Source: Rufibacter roseolus
GTDB lineage: Bacteria > Bacteroidota > Bacteroidia > Cytophagales > Hymenobacteraceae
Reading direction: 5' to 3'
Length of the DNA stretch: 64,000 nucleotides
Assembly (NCBI RefSeq): GCF_017916365.1
Contig: NZ_JAFMSU010000002.1
Span: 186,001-250,000 of the forward strand
The notes under the pieces: generated by a model
Database searches by the model: none
What the model saw: only the letters and a program-made list of their open reading frames with translations
Told to the model about the DNA's origin: nothing
Shown here: positions 9,030 to 17,779 of the stretch, piece by piece
How the letters are laid out: every line of letters starts with the position of its first letter
Position numbering within the stretch: position 1 is the stretch's first letter
Translations under genes and position numbers: made by a program

Positions 9030-9711
9030 AAAGGGTAGGAGCTACGGTTTGTTTTACTGGTGCTACTTGTCTGGGTCAATGGTGAGTTCACGCACAGCAG
9101 AACCTCCGTTGTTTCTTTGTTTCTAAGTGGGCAAGGTAATCTGCGATGATGCTGAACAGTGCCGGTTTGGCCTTAAGTGCATATACTGCGTTTTAAGGCC
9201 ATTTTTAACAAGAGGCAAGTAAGTCAATCATCGCTTATATATTGGAGATCAGCCTTGTAAGGGATAGACATTCTGCGGTATTAGCCCTAGTTTGCTCTAT
9301 TCATCTTCCCGGTAAAATGAAAAGTGTTGTTTGGCCCAAAGTTGCCCATCATCTTGATTGGACTGGGAAACCGCGGCAATGAGTACCGCATCTGTGTGTA
9401 AGAACCGATTTAGGAAAAACCTTCTAAAATGGCTCTTTTAAGGCTAAAAAGCTGAATGAGCCGCATGGCGGTTATCCTGGTCAACTTCCCTGCAGAAAGT
9501 AATAAGTATTGCTTATGGATGTAATTAAAGGGTTTCTCCCAAACTGTGGGTAAAGAAATATTGAAGTATTTGTTTCTGAATAAGATTATAGCTAGTATTA
9601 ATACGCATTTTCCTTGCGGAGCTCTCGTACAGGTTCAGAAAATGGTACTGGAGTTGCTTAAGGCAAATTCAAACGTTCAGAATTGTTTTACCCTTCGTCC
9701 GCCCACATCAT
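9030..9711. other. long leader region before the phosphorylase gene
   Basis: About 680 nt without a believable ORF. It contains decayed palindrome-family pieces near 9188-9208 and 9432-9450. The length is unusual for this tightly packed window, so a small RNA or long regulatory leader is possible; nothing specific was recognised. Confidence 0.35.
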
Positions 9712-11370
9712 ATGGCAAATTATAACAAGTGGTATCATCCGTATACCATTAATGAGAAGTACAGTGAGCGAGTGGCTTACTTCAGTATGGAGTTTGCAAT
9801 CCATCAGGCCCTGAAAATCTACTCGGGTGGTCTGGGGTATCTGGCCGGCTCGCACATGCGCAGCGCCTATGAACTGCGGCAGAACATGATTGGCATTGGC
9901 ATTCTCTGGCGGTACGGGTACTATGACCAGGTGCGCACCGATGACCAGATGATGGGGGTTCAGTTCCAGAAGAAGTATTATGCGTTTCTGGAAGACACGG
10001 GCATCATGGTGCAGGTGACTATCCATAACAACCCGGTTTGGGTCAAGGCGCTTGTGCTTCCCGCTGAGGTTTTAGGAACGGTGCCCATGTATTTCCTCAC
10101 CACCGATATCCCTGAGAACGATTTCCTGAGCCGCACCATCACGCACCGGCTCTACGACCCTGAGCTACCCACGCGCATCGCTCAGAGCATTATTCTGGGT
10201 ATTGGCGGGGCCAAAGTAGTGGAAACCCTGGGCGGGGCAGCCATCTACCACATGAACGAAGCCCACGCCCTGCCTTTGGTCTTCCATCTGTTTGACAAGT
10301 ACCGCGACATCCATGAGGTGAAAAAACGCATGGTCTTCACCACACACACACCAGAGAAAGCCGGAAACGAGGAGAATGACGTGGATCTGCTGGCCAAGAT
10401 GTCTTTCTTCGGGCCGTTGCCCGTGGAAGAGGCCCGGCGCATCTCCGGCACCTTCGGTCCCAGCCTCAACTACACGCTCACGGCGCTGCGGCTGGCCAAA
10501 ATAGCCAATGGGGTGTCTAAACTGCACGGCGATGTCTCCCGCGAGATGTGGTACGGCAACGAGGGCGTAAGCGAGATCAGGTCCATCACCAATGCCCAAA
10601 ACATCAATTACTGGCAGAACACTTCCTTGCGGCAGGCCTTGGAGGCCAATGATGATGAGCGGTTGGTGCAGTTGAAGTGCGAGATGAAAAAGCCGCTCTT
10701 TGACGTAGTGGCCGACCAGACCGGGAAACTCTTCAAGAACGATGTGCTTACTATTGTCTGGGCCCGCCGGTTTGCCGCCTATAAACGCGCCGATCTGCTG
10801 CTCTATGACCTGCACCGCTTTTTTGAGCTCATCAACCGCGAAGGGCAGCCCGTGCAGGTGATCTGGGCCGGAAAGCCTTATCCTTTTGACTACGGCGCCA
10901 TCAGTATCTTTAATAAACTTATTGAGGTCTCTCACCAGAAAAAGAACGTGGCCGTTTTGACCGGCTATGAGTTAGATCTATCCGCCAAACTGAAACAGGG
11001 CGCCGACGTCTGGTTGAACACTCCAAGACGTCCCAGGGAAGCTTCCGGTACCAGCGGCATGACCGCTGCCATGAACGGCGCCATCAACTTCTCGGTGCAG
11101 GACGGCTGGATTCCTGAGTTCGGGAAGCACGGCGAGAACAGCTACCTGTTCCCAATAGTGGACACCTCCTTGCCAGATTTTGAGCAGGACCAGATAGATT
11201 ACAACAACATGATGCACATTCTGGAGACGGAGGTAATCCCGGCTTATTATGTTGACCGCAAAAAATGGGTGAGCATCATGAAGCAAAGCATGCGGGATGT
11301 AACGGCGTATTTTGGGTCAGAAAGGATGGCGGACGAGTATTATCATTTGCTTTACCAAGACGGGAAATAA
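9712..11370 (+). CDS. alpha-glucan phosphorylase family protein (short form) without the PLP lysine
   Basis: 552-residue GT35-like protein, much shorter than classical glycogen phosphorylase (about 800). It opens with YFSMEFAIH and SGGLGYLAGSH, keeps the catalytic-region TTHTPE histidine, and has the phosphate-site sequence RRFAAYKR. At the position where phosphorylases carry the cofactor lysine (EASGTSGMK or EASGTGNMK), this protein reads EASGTSGMTAAMNG, so T451 replaces Lys. Without it, normal PLP binding and phosphorolysis should fail. The rest of the glucan-site block (VQDGWIPEF, HGENSYLF) is intact. I recall the same Thr in relatives from this phylum, so it may define a subfamily with altered chemistry, such as a non-phosphorolytic glycosyltransferase. 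It is monocistronic. Confidence 0.75.
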   Translation: MANYNKWYHPYTINEKYSERVAYFSMEFAIHQALKIYSGGLGYLAGSHMRSAYELRQNMIGIGILWRYGYYDQVRTDDQMMGVQFQKKYYAFLEDTGIMVQVTIHNNPVWVKALVLPAEVLGTVPMYFLTTDIPENDFLSRTITHRLYDPELPTRIAQSIILGIGGAKVVETLGGAAIYHMNEAHALPLVFHLFDKYRDIHEVKKRMVFTTHTPEKAGNEENDVDLLAKMSFFGPLPVEEARRISGTFGPSLNYTLTALRLAKIANGVSKLHGDVSREMWYGNEGVSEIRSITNAQNINYWQNTSLRQALEANDDERLVQLKCEMKKPLFDVVADQTGKLFKNDVLTIVWARRFAAYKRADLLLYDLHRFFELINREGQPVQVIWAGKPYPFDYGAISIFNKLIEVSHQKKNVAVLTGYELDLSAKLKQGADVWLNTPRRPREASGTSGMTAAMNGAINFSVQDGWIPEFGKHGENSYLFPIVDTSLPDFEQDQIDYNNMMHILETEVIPAYYVDRKKWVSIMKQSMRDVTAYFGSERMADEYYHLLYQDGK

Positions 11371-11407
11371 GGTTTAGTTTTAGCGTTCCTTTTATATGGG
11401 TGTTTGA

Positions 11408-11437
11408 AGGGGTGAAAGCCTTTTTGAGCACCCTTTT
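11408..11437 (+). terminator. probable terminator after the phosphorylase gene
   Basis: AGGGGTG faces CACCCTTTTT across a 14-nt loop, followed by a T-rich run. The stem is short. Confidence 0.4.
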
Positions 11438-11536
11438 TCTATTTTGGATGTGAAGTGTGGGGGTGTTTTATGCACTCGTAGTCTGCTTGTGCTTGGGTGG
11501 CGCTGCTGTTTCCGTGGGTTTATGAACTGTATTGTT

Positions 11537-11822
11537 GCATCTCTGGGCTCCGTGCGCTCACGGCCGCGAAGCCCCGCCTTCCGGCCTCGCGCTGCGCCAG
11601 CTTCCTTTGCTCCCTTGCGGTCGCAATGCCTAGCGGCACCGGAACCTGACAAGGCGCTCCACCGAAAGGCTGGAAAAGGGGAATGCGTTAGCAGGAACGC
11701 CGCAGACCTCGCAGCGTCCGAAGGTCCTGCGAGCGTCTTCCTCTGTAAAGGCCAATACCTTACGTCTTCACGCATAGCTGAGAGACTCCCCCCTTGAGGG
11801 GGGCGAAGGAGGGTGTTTACAC
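11537..11822. repeat. GC-rich structured intergenic element, possibly dispersed
   Basis: A sharp GC-rich block in AT-rich surroundings. It contains several hairpins, including CTCGCAG (11708-11714) facing CTGCGAG and the perfect CCCCCC-TTGA-GGGGGG at 11788-11803, and ends GGAGGGTGTTTAC. Open frames on both strands encode implausible Arg/Cys/Ala-rich proteins, so it looks non-coding. It could be a repeat element or a structured RNA. Confidence 0.4.
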
Positions 11823-12176
11823 CTGCTGATCAGGTCGTTTGTTCTCTAATTTCATTGTTCAAGTCTGTGACTCGGACCTCCCATGACCGGCAGTTTGCAA
11901 CTGCCGTGAGGCGATAGCCTCAAATCCACATTTATGTCCTCTTGCTGCCACTCACTGGTTTCTACCTTACATTTTTTCATAGCAGTGATTTCCTGCGATA
12001 ATGGCAAAGAAAGGTGTTTGTACCTGCCGGTACCATTATTCTATTTTCACCTTGATTTATCTAAAACACACTTAAAACATCGGGCCTATTGTGGATGATA
12101 CCCGTAAGTAAAAGCTGGTTTCACAGATGGTACTTGGTACAGTGGGGTTTTCTGGGTGATTGGCCTGGATAAGCCG

Positions 12177-12184
12177 TACCTTTG
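12177..12184 (+). promoter_or_regulatory. -7 element TACCTTTG of the exporter gene
   Basis: Exact TAnnTTTG match 20 nt before the ATG at 12204. It excludes the in-frame GTG at 12156 as start because that lies upstream of the promoter. Confidence 0.55.
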
Positions 12185-12203
12185 CCTTCTTTGGCTTACA
12201 GTT

Positions 12204-13430
12204 ATGACGCGTAAACAATATTTCCTTATAATCCTGATTCTGGGTTCCCTCTCCACCATCAGTCCCTTTTCCATTGACATGTACCTGCCGGGCTTTCCGG
12301 CAATTGCCGAGGATCTTCAAACCACCATCTCTACCGTTCAACTTTCGCTTACGGCCTATTTGATTGGGATCTCCGCGGGGCAGTTGCTGTACGGACCGCT
12401 TCTGGACCGTTTCGGGCGGAAGTATCCCTTGTACGTGGGGTTGGGCGTGTACATACTGGCCTCCATTGGGTGTGCCCTTTCCACTTCGCCCGATATGCTC
12501 ATTGGCATGCGCTTTCTTCAGGCCGTTGGCGGATGCGCGGGTATGGTGGCGGCCCAGGCTTTGGTAAGGGATTTGTTCCCGGTCACCGAGACGGCCAAGG
12601 TTTTCTCCTGGCTCATTCTGGTGATTGCTGTGTCGCCCATGATCGCGCCCACCGTGGGCGGTTACATGACAGCGGGATTTGGGTGGCACTCGGTGTTCCT
12701 GGCTTTGGGCGGTATTACCTTGTTGATTCTGACCGGGATCTTCTTTGCCTTACCCGAGGGGAAACAGCCAGATCCTTCCATGTCACTAAAGCCCCGGGCG
12801 GTGCTAGGTAATTTCCTCACTGTCCTGCGGAATCCCCAGTTTCTGGTGTATACGCTGGTGGGCGGCATTGCCTCGGCTGCTCCCTTCGCATACATCTCCG
12901 GTTCCCCTGATGTGTTCATGAACATATACAAAGTAAGTGAGCAGGAGTACGGCTGGATTTTCGCCATTCTATCAGTGGCCATGATCGGGTCGCCGCAGTT
13001 CAACCACATCCTGTTGCGGAAACTCAGAAGCGAGCAGATCATTAGAATGGGTCTTCTGTACCAAACCGTGGTGGGCACCCTGATGGCGGTAGGCGTATAT
13101 GCGGGCTGGTATGACAAACTGGCCCTCATCATTGTGTTGTTTCTCTTTTTACTGGGGCAGGGGCTTACCGCACCCAATGCCTCGGCTTTGTCTCTGGCAC
13201 CATTCTCCCGATTCGCAGGTAGCGCCTCGGCGTTAGGCGGAAGCTTCAGGATGGGCATCGGGGCCTTGGTTTCCGGCGCAGTGAGTTTGCTGCACAACGG
13301 CACGGCCTTGCCCATGGTGACCGTCATGACTTCCTGCACAGTACTCGGCATCCTGATTTACTTCCTGGGCCAGCAAAGCGCAAATGAATACCGAAAAGCC
13401 GAATTGGACGGTGCGGTTCCTGAGCTGTAA
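12204..13430 (+). CDS. Bcr/CflA family multidrug efflux MFS transporter
   Basis: 408 residues from ATG 12204. It is a 12-helix major facilitator of the DHA1 (Bcr/CflA) group, which exports bicyclomycin, chloramphenicol-type drugs or metabolites by proton antiport. Diagnostic features are the first-helix motif STISPFSIDMYLPGFPAI, motif A LLDRFGRKYPLYVG (about residues 70-85), and RFLQAVGGCAG with the RDLF that follows. A small cytoplasmic linker rich in Pro/Lys (about 195-210) separates the two six-helix halves. It has its own TACCTTTG promoter and a palindrome-family terminator (13452-13501). The substrate cannot be predicted. Confidence 0.88.
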   Translation: MTRKQYFLIILILGSLSTISPFSIDMYLPGFPAIAEDLQTTISTVQLSLTAYLIGISAGQLLYGPLLDRFGRKYPLYVGLGVYILASIGCALSTSPDMLIGMRFLQAVGGCAGMVAAQALVRDLFPVTETAKVFSWLILVIAVSPMIAPTVGGYMTAGFGWHSVFLALGGITLLILTGIFFALPEGKQPDPSMSLKPRAVLGNFLTVLRNPQFLVYTLVGGIASAAPFAYISGSPDVFMNIYKVSEQEYGWIFAILSVAMIGSPQFNHILLRKLRSEQIIRMGLLYQTVVGTLMAVGVYAGWYDKLALIIVLFLFLLGQGLTAPNASALSLAPFSRFAGSASALGGSFRMGIGALVSGAVSLLHNGTALPMVTVMTSCTVLGILIYFLGQQSANEYRKAELDGAVPEL

Positions 13431-13451
13431 GAGACTTTGAACGAATGTTAC

Positions 13452-13501
13452 AAAGCCGTTTGGGGCCTGTTTTGCAGAAATCAGCCTCTAAACGGCTTTT
13501 T
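13452..13501 (+). terminator. terminator, palindrome-family copy
   Basis: AAAGCCGTTTGGGGCCTG faces CAGCCTCTAAACGGCTTT with an internal mismatch, followed by TTTTTCGTTTTT. It separates the exporter from the two-component genes. Confidence 0.7.
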
Positions 13502-13615
13502 CGTTTTTGTCTCCTGAGCAGTTGAATACTTAAAGCCGGAAGCAGAATGTGAACGGCCTGGGATTTGAATTGCAGAAGCATAGCAGGCTGCCGCCCAGTT
13601 TTTGGGTTGAATGTT

Positions 13616-13623
13616 TACCTTTG
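13616..13623 (+). promoter_or_regulatory. -7 element TACCTTTG of the two-component operon
   Basis: Exact TAnnTTTG match; the response-regulator ATG is 28 nt downstream. Confidence 0.55.
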
Positions 13624-13651
13624 TCCGCCAACCAACCTGAATTGACGTGAT

Positions 13652-14329
13652 ATGAAAATACTGCTCATTGAAGACGAACCTAAAGTAAGTGCTTTCATCA
13701 AGAAGGGATTGGAGGAGCAGATGTACGAGGTAGAGCAGGCCTACGATGGCTTTTACGGCGCTAAACTAGCCACTGAGAACGAGTACGCCCTAGTGATCCT
13801 GGACGTAATCCTGCCGCGCATGAACGGGGTGGAGGTCTGTAAGCTCATCCGGCAGCAGAACCTGACGGTGCCTATTCTCATGCTCACCGCCCTGGGCTCT
13901 ACCGATGACAAGATCCTGGGCCTTGACTCCGGTGCCGATGATTACCTAGTTAAACCTTTTGAGTTCCAGGAACTGTTGGCCCGCATCAGGGCTTTGACGC
14001 GACGGTCGCAAGAAAGCGTGGGCACCGAGGTGCTGAAGATCGCTGATCTGGAGCTGGATGTGCAGAAGAAGACCGTGCAGCGCAACGGCACGCCCATCTC
14101 GCTTACCGCCCGTGAGTTTTCCTTATTACAGTATTTATTGCGCAACAAAGAGCGCGTGGTCTCCAGGGTAGACATCATTGAACAGGTCTGGGAAACTTCC
14201 TTTGACACCGGCAGCAACGTGATAGATGTCTACATCAATTTCCTGCGAAAGAAGATAGACAAAGATTTTTCACCTAAACTGATCCATACGTTGGTGGGCA
14301 TGGGGTACGTGATGAAGGAGATGGAATAG
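13652..14329 (+). CDS. OmpR/PhoB-family response regulator
   Basis: 225 residues. The receiver domain (1-120) has the acidic pair ED at 7-8, phospho-acceptor D51 in VILDVILPRMNG, T/S switch in LMLTALGS and conserved Lys in YLVKPFEFQEL. The C-terminal winged helix (about 128-225) has the family motif LTAREFSLLQYLL and the recognition region VIDVYINFLRKKI. It is a DNA-binding transcription factor activated by phosphorylation. The sensor kinase starts 2 nt after its stop codon, so they form an operon. The CusR/CopR-type likeness is only general. OmpR-family proteins bind direct repeats with about 11-bp phase; such repeats lie 1.6 kb downstream before the SulP gene. Confidence 0.92.
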   Translation: MKILLIEDEPKVSAFIKKGLEEQMYEVEQAYDGFYGAKLATENEYALVILDVILPRMNGVEVCKLIRQQNLTVPILMLTALGSTDDKILGLDSGADDYLVKPFEFQELLARIRALTRRSQESVGTEVLKIADLELDVQKKTVQRNGTPISLTAREFSLLQYLLRNKERVVSRVDIIEQVWETSFDTGSNVIDVYINFLRKKIDKDFSPKLIHTLVGMGYVMKEME

Positions 14330-14331
14330 AG

Positions 14332-15717
14332 ATGAAGATCAAGACCATTCTCACCCTGCGTTTCACACTGATCTTCACCGGCATCCTGCTTTTCTTCTCG
14401 CTGTCGGTGTATTATTTCAGCGCCCTTTACCGCAAAAACGACTTTTACGGCCGTATCCTGAATCGGGCCTACGCCACCGCCCACTACGTGCTGGATGCTG
14501 ATACCGTGAGCCAACAGCAGCACGCCCTGGACCAGCGCCTTTACTTCCAGATGCTGCCCCGTGAGGTGGTGAAAGTCTTTGACCAGAACCAAAACCTTAT
14601 TTTCAGTGAGGGGGAGGAAAGCGTGGAGGTGCCGTCCAAGCTTCTGGAGCGTTTGAAAAAAGAAGGGGAGGTGCATATGGAGGAAGGCGACCGCCAGATG
14701 GTGGGCATCAGGTACCTGCACCGCGGCCAGGTGCATTTTGTGTTCGCCTCTTCCATTGACTTGTACAACCTGAACAAGCTGTATCACCTGCGCACGCTGT
14801 TGATCACGGGTTTTGTGATGGCGCTGGTGATCGTGGTGCTCTGCGGCATGGCTTTCTCGCGGGCGGCCCTGAACCCTTTCCTGAAAGTGGTTTCTGAGGT
14901 GGAGAAAATAAATGCCTCTGACCTGCACCGCCGCCTGAGCCAAGGCGATGGGGAGGATGAGGTGGCCATGCTGGCTAAAACCTTCAACAACCTGCTGGAC
15001 AGACTGGAAACCGCATTTGAGGTGCAGAAGACTTTTGTCTCCAATGCCTCGCATGAGTTGCGCACCCCGCTCACCGCCATGATTGGTGAGTTGCAGGTAG
15101 CCCTCATGAACAAGCGCCAGCCGGAGGAGTATGAGCGGGTGCTGCAATCTATCTTGGAAGATGCCCAACTGCTGACCCAACTCTCCAACGGATTGCTGCA
15201 GATGGTGCAGGCCAGCACAGACTCTTCCAAGATACAGATGAGTGAGTTGCGGCTGGACGAACTGGTGTGGCAAGCCTGCGGCGAGGCCCGCAAGCGGCAG
15301 CCCGCCATGGTGGTAGAGGTAGAGTTCCTGGATATGCCCGAAGACGAAAACGAACTCATCATCAAAGGCAACGAGGCGCTGCTGCTCATTGCCACGGTGA
15401 ACGTGCTGGAGAATGCCGGCAAGTTCTCAGGTGCGAATAAAACCATATCGGCCTCTATTGAGGTGAAGCCGAAGGATCTGATTTTGCGGGTGCGCGACCG
15501 GGGGATAGGCATGGCGCCGGAAGACGTACGCAAGGTGTTCGTGCCTTTTTTCCGGGCCGAAAGCGTGCGCGATATATCCGGCCACGGCATCGGGTTGCCG
15601 TTGGCGGAGAAGATCATTCAGCTGCACCGGGGTTCCATTGCGGTGTACTCCCAGCTGAATCAGGGCACCGAAGTCACCATCACCCTCCCAAAACTCTACG
15701 AGGTCTTCAAGATTTAA
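14332..15717 (+). CDS. sensor histidine kinase (HAMP, HisKA, HATPase)
   Basis: 461-residue membrane kinase paired with the preceding regulator. It has membrane segments at about 8-29 and 158-178 flanking a periplasmic domain of about 125 residues with no recognised ligand motif, then HAMP (about 180-235), the phospho-acceptor H241 in SNASHELRTPLT, and the ATPase with N-box NVLENAGKFS, G1 DRGIGM and G2 GHGIGLPLA. The stimulus is unknown. The gene ends at a palindrome-family terminator (15773-15822). Confidence 0.92.
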   Translation: MKIKTILTLRFTLIFTGILLFFSLSVYYFSALYRKNDFYGRILNRAYATAHYVLDADTVSQQQHALDQRLYFQMLPREVVKVFDQNQNLIFSEGEESVEVPSKLLERLKKEGEVHMEEGDRQMVGIRYLHRGQVHFVFASSIDLYNLNKLYHLRTLLITGFVMALVIVVLCGMAFSRAALNPFLKVVSEVEKINASDLHRRLSQGDGEDEVAMLAKTFNNLLDRLETAFEVQKTFVSNASHELRTPLTAMIGELQVALMNKRQPEEYERVLQSILEDAQLLTQLSNGLLQMVQASTDSSKIQMSELRLDELVWQACGEARKRQPAMVVEVEFLDMPEDENELIIKGNEALLLIATVNVLENAGKFSGANKTISASIEVKPKDLILRVRDRGIGMAPEDVRKVFVPFFRAESVRDISGHGIGLPLAEKIIQLHRGSIAVYSQLNQGTEVTITLPKLYEVFKI

Positions 15718-15772
15718 GCAGCCTCTACTAGTCTATTGGTGCTCAATGCCGCTGGCATTTTCCTGAGTAAGC

Positions 15773-15822
15773 AAACCGTTTAGGGGCCATATTTTACAAT
15801 CTGGCCCTTAAACGGTTTTTTT
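15773..15822 (+). terminator. terminator, palindrome-family copy
   Basis: AAACCGTTTAGGGGCCA (15773-15789) faces TGGCCCTTAAACGGTTT (15802-15818) with one bulged G, followed by T residues. Confidence 0.8.
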
Positions 15823-15968
15823 CATGTTCAGGTGATTTCTAAGGTGAACTTAAGAAAATTTTTAACCTGCTTTTAGGCCATGTTTTAAGCTTGTTTTGAT
15901 AGAAAAGGCTTCAAAACAGCTGATTTGGGCGTAAAGGGTAACAAGAGTGCTTAATCCCTGTATTTTCA

Positions 15969-16008
15969 TTTTAATCAAATTTTAATCTCGTTTTAATTCG
16001 GTCTTAAT
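15969..16008 (+). promoter_or_regulatory. four 11-bp-phased direct repeats (TTTTAAT), probable activator site
   Basis: TTTTAAT begins at 15969, 15980 and 15991, and TCTTAAT at 16002: exactly 11 bp apart each time. The last ends 10 nt before the GACTTTTG box, where the -33 element should be. One helical turn of spacing is typical for tandem dimers of OmpR/PhoB-type regulators, and one is encoded just upstream (13652). Confidence 0.6.
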
Positions 16009-16018
16009 TTCATTCAAT

Positions 16019-16026
16019 GACTTTTG
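16019..16026 (+). promoter_or_regulatory. candidate SulP -7 element GACTTTTG
   Basis: 7 of 8 matches to TAnnTTTG. It lies 68 nt before the ATG and directly downstream of the phased repeats. No -33 TTG, as expected for an activated promoter. Confidence 0.4.
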
Positions 16027-16094
16027 TAGGATAGATTACACTAAAAGGGTTATTGGCTTGCCAGAATTGCAATTTGGCGCAAGGAACAGGAATT

Positions 16095-17657
16095 ATGAAA
16101 GAGCGAGGATTATTTAGCACGGTAGGGAAAGACCTATCTGCGGGACTGGTGGTGTTTTTGGTAGCGTTGCCGCTATGCTTGGGTATTTCCCTGGCCTCCG
16201 GAGCACCACTTTTCGCTGGTCTGATTGCCGGGGTTACGGGTGGTTTGGTGGTTTCGTGGGTAAGCGGGTCACAGTTGAGCGTGAGCGGTCCGGCCGCGGG
16301 TTTGACTGTTATCGTACTGAACGGAATCCAGAGCCTGGGGAGTTATGAGGTATTTCTCCTGGCCGTGGTGCTGAGCGGGGTGTTCCAGGTGATTCTGGGC
16401 TTCCTGAAAGCCGGTATCATTGGGCTTTACTTCCCATCATCGGTAATCAAAGGAATGCTGGCCGCCATCGGTCTTATCCTCATCCTCAAGCAGATTCCCC
16501 ATTTCTTGGGCGCTGACAATGATTTCCTGGGTGACCTTGACTTCTTCCAATCTGATGGGCGCAACACATTCAGTGAGATCGGTTACGCTTTCAGTAACAA
16601 ACTGCAGCTAGGGTCCCTGATTGTGGGTATGGTCTCTCTGGCCATTCTTATTCTGTGGGAGCGTCCGTTTATGCAGCGAATTGCCATTTTCAAGCTGATT
16701 CCAGGGGCCCTTATTGCGGTACTCGTTTCCATTGGCTTGTTCCTGCTGTTCCAGAACTCTTTCCCTGCTTTGGCCATCGCAGACTCGCACCTGGTGAACC
16801 TGCCGGAAATCTCTGGTCCGGCTTCTCTTTTGAATGAATTGCGCTTCCCAGAGTGGGCCGCCATCACCAACGCCAACGTATGGGTGGTTGCCATTACCCT
16901 GGCCATTGTAGCCAGTTTGGAAAGCTTGCTGAGTGTAGAGGCCGTAGATAAACTTGACCCGCATAAACGCCGCACCCCTACTAACCGTGAGCTGAAAGCC
17001 CAGGGGGTAGGTAACATGATCAGTGGTCTTATTGGCGGTATTCCGCTTACCGCGGTGATTGTACGTAGCTCCGCTAACGTGAACGCCGGGGGCGAGTCAA
17101 AACTGTCCAGCTTCTTCCACGGGGTGTTCCTGCTGCTGAGCATTCTGTTCCTGACCAATGTGCTTGGCTTGGTTCCTTTGGCTGCCCTGGCTGCCGTATT
17201 GCTCATGGTAGGTTTTAAACTCACCAAACCGGTTCTTTACAAAACGCAGTGGAAATTGGGCATGGACCAGTTCCTGCCGTTCATCATCACCATTGTGGCC
17301 ATCCTGTTCACTGACCTCCTGAAAGGTATCAGCATTGGTTTGGTGGTAGGGGTCTTCTACATCCTTAAGGCCAACTACAAATCTCCTTACTTCTTCAAGC
17401 GCGAGAACCACAACGGCCAGGAGAAGATCCATATCAAACTCAGCGAGAACGTTTCTTTCCTGAACAAAGCCAGCGTGGCCCTTACCCTGGACCATCTGCC
17501 TGAGAACAGCGAAGTGCTGATTGACGGCTCACAGTCTACCTACATTGACTACGATGTACTGGAAGCCATCCAGAATTTCAGAACCGTAGCCCACGAAAAA
17601 GACATCCGGCTTACGCTGCGCGACATCCCTGGGGTGAAAACCATGGACATGCATTAG
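16095..17657 (+). CDS. SulP family anion transporter with C-terminal STAS-like domain
   Basis: 520 residues from ATG 16095 (MKERGLFSTVGKD); the upstream TTG 16053 precedes any likely ribosome entry. SLC26/SulP fold with about 12-14 membrane segments. Seen are the first-helix signature VALPLCLGISLASGAPLFAG, the inner repeat ISGPAAGLTVIVL written here as VSGPAAGLTVIVL, and the IPLTAVIVRSSANVNAGG block. The C terminus (about 440-520) is a short STAS-like domain (EVLIDGSQSTYIDYDVLE). Members move bicarbonate, sulfate or other anions. The version with ISLASGAPLFAGLIAG is often linked to bicarbonate uptake, but no carbonic anhydrase gene lies beside it. Likely controlled at the phased repeats upstream. 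Confidence 0.88.
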   Translation: MKERGLFSTVGKDLSAGLVVFLVALPLCLGISLASGAPLFAGLIAGVTGGLVVSWVSGSQLSVSGPAAGLTVIVLNGIQSLGSYEVFLLAVVLSGVFQVILGFLKAGIIGLYFPSSVIKGMLAAIGLILILKQIPHFLGADNDFLGDLDFFQSDGRNTFSEIGYAFSNKLQLGSLIVGMVSLAILILWERPFMQRIAIFKLIPGALIAVLVSIGLFLLFQNSFPALAIADSHLVNLPEISGPASLLNELRFPEWAAITNANVWVVAITLAIVASLESLLSVEAVDKLDPHKRRTPTNRELKAQGVGNMISGLIGGIPLTAVIVRSSANVNAGGESKLSSFFHGVFLLLSILFLTNVLGLVPLAALAAVLLMVGFKLTKPVLYKTQWKLGMDQFLPFIITIVAILFTDLLKGISIGLVVGVFYILKANYKSPYFFKRENHNGQEKIHIKLSENVSFLNKASVALTLDHLPENSEVLIDGSQSTYIDYDVLEAIQNFRTVAHEKDIRLTLRDIPGVKTMDMH

Positions 17658-17720
17658 TAGACGTAACCCATTGCATATCCCCAGATTAATTGTTCCTATA
17701 ACTGTTTTAGTGTTGAGCAA

Positions 17721-17756
17721 GAAAGCCCCGCCATATTGGCGGGGCTTTCTTTTTTA
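17721..17756. terminator. bidirectional terminator between SulP and the low-complexity gene
   Basis: Perfect 12-bp stem GAAAGCCCCGCC / GGCGGGGCTTTC with a 5-nt loop, T run on the plus side. The two flanking genes converge on it. Confidence 0.85.
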
Positions 17757-17779
17757 AATCACTTATTCTAACCGGTGGA

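Larger units (their letters stand above)
11371..12203. other. 833-nt region without a protein gene
   Basis: Holds the phosphorylase terminator, the GC-rich element (11537-11822), a GGCAG-TTTGCAA-CTGCC inverted repeat near 11890-11910, and the promoter of the drug exporter (12177-12184). Confidence 0.5.
15823..16094. other. SulP upstream region
   Basis: AT-rich. Contains a decayed palindrome (15877-15897), the phased TTTTAAT repeats (15969-16008) and a -7-like box (16019-16026). Confidence 0.5.

Noticed and set aside
11444..11797. Overlapping ORFs on both strands in the GC-rich block
   Set aside because: Arg/Cys/Ala-rich translations on both strands are a result of base composition; hairpins dominate.
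15969..16008. CRISPR-like reading of the phased repeats
   Set aside because: 7-nt units at 11-bp spacing are far too short for CRISPR and no cas genes exist; the operator reading fits better.
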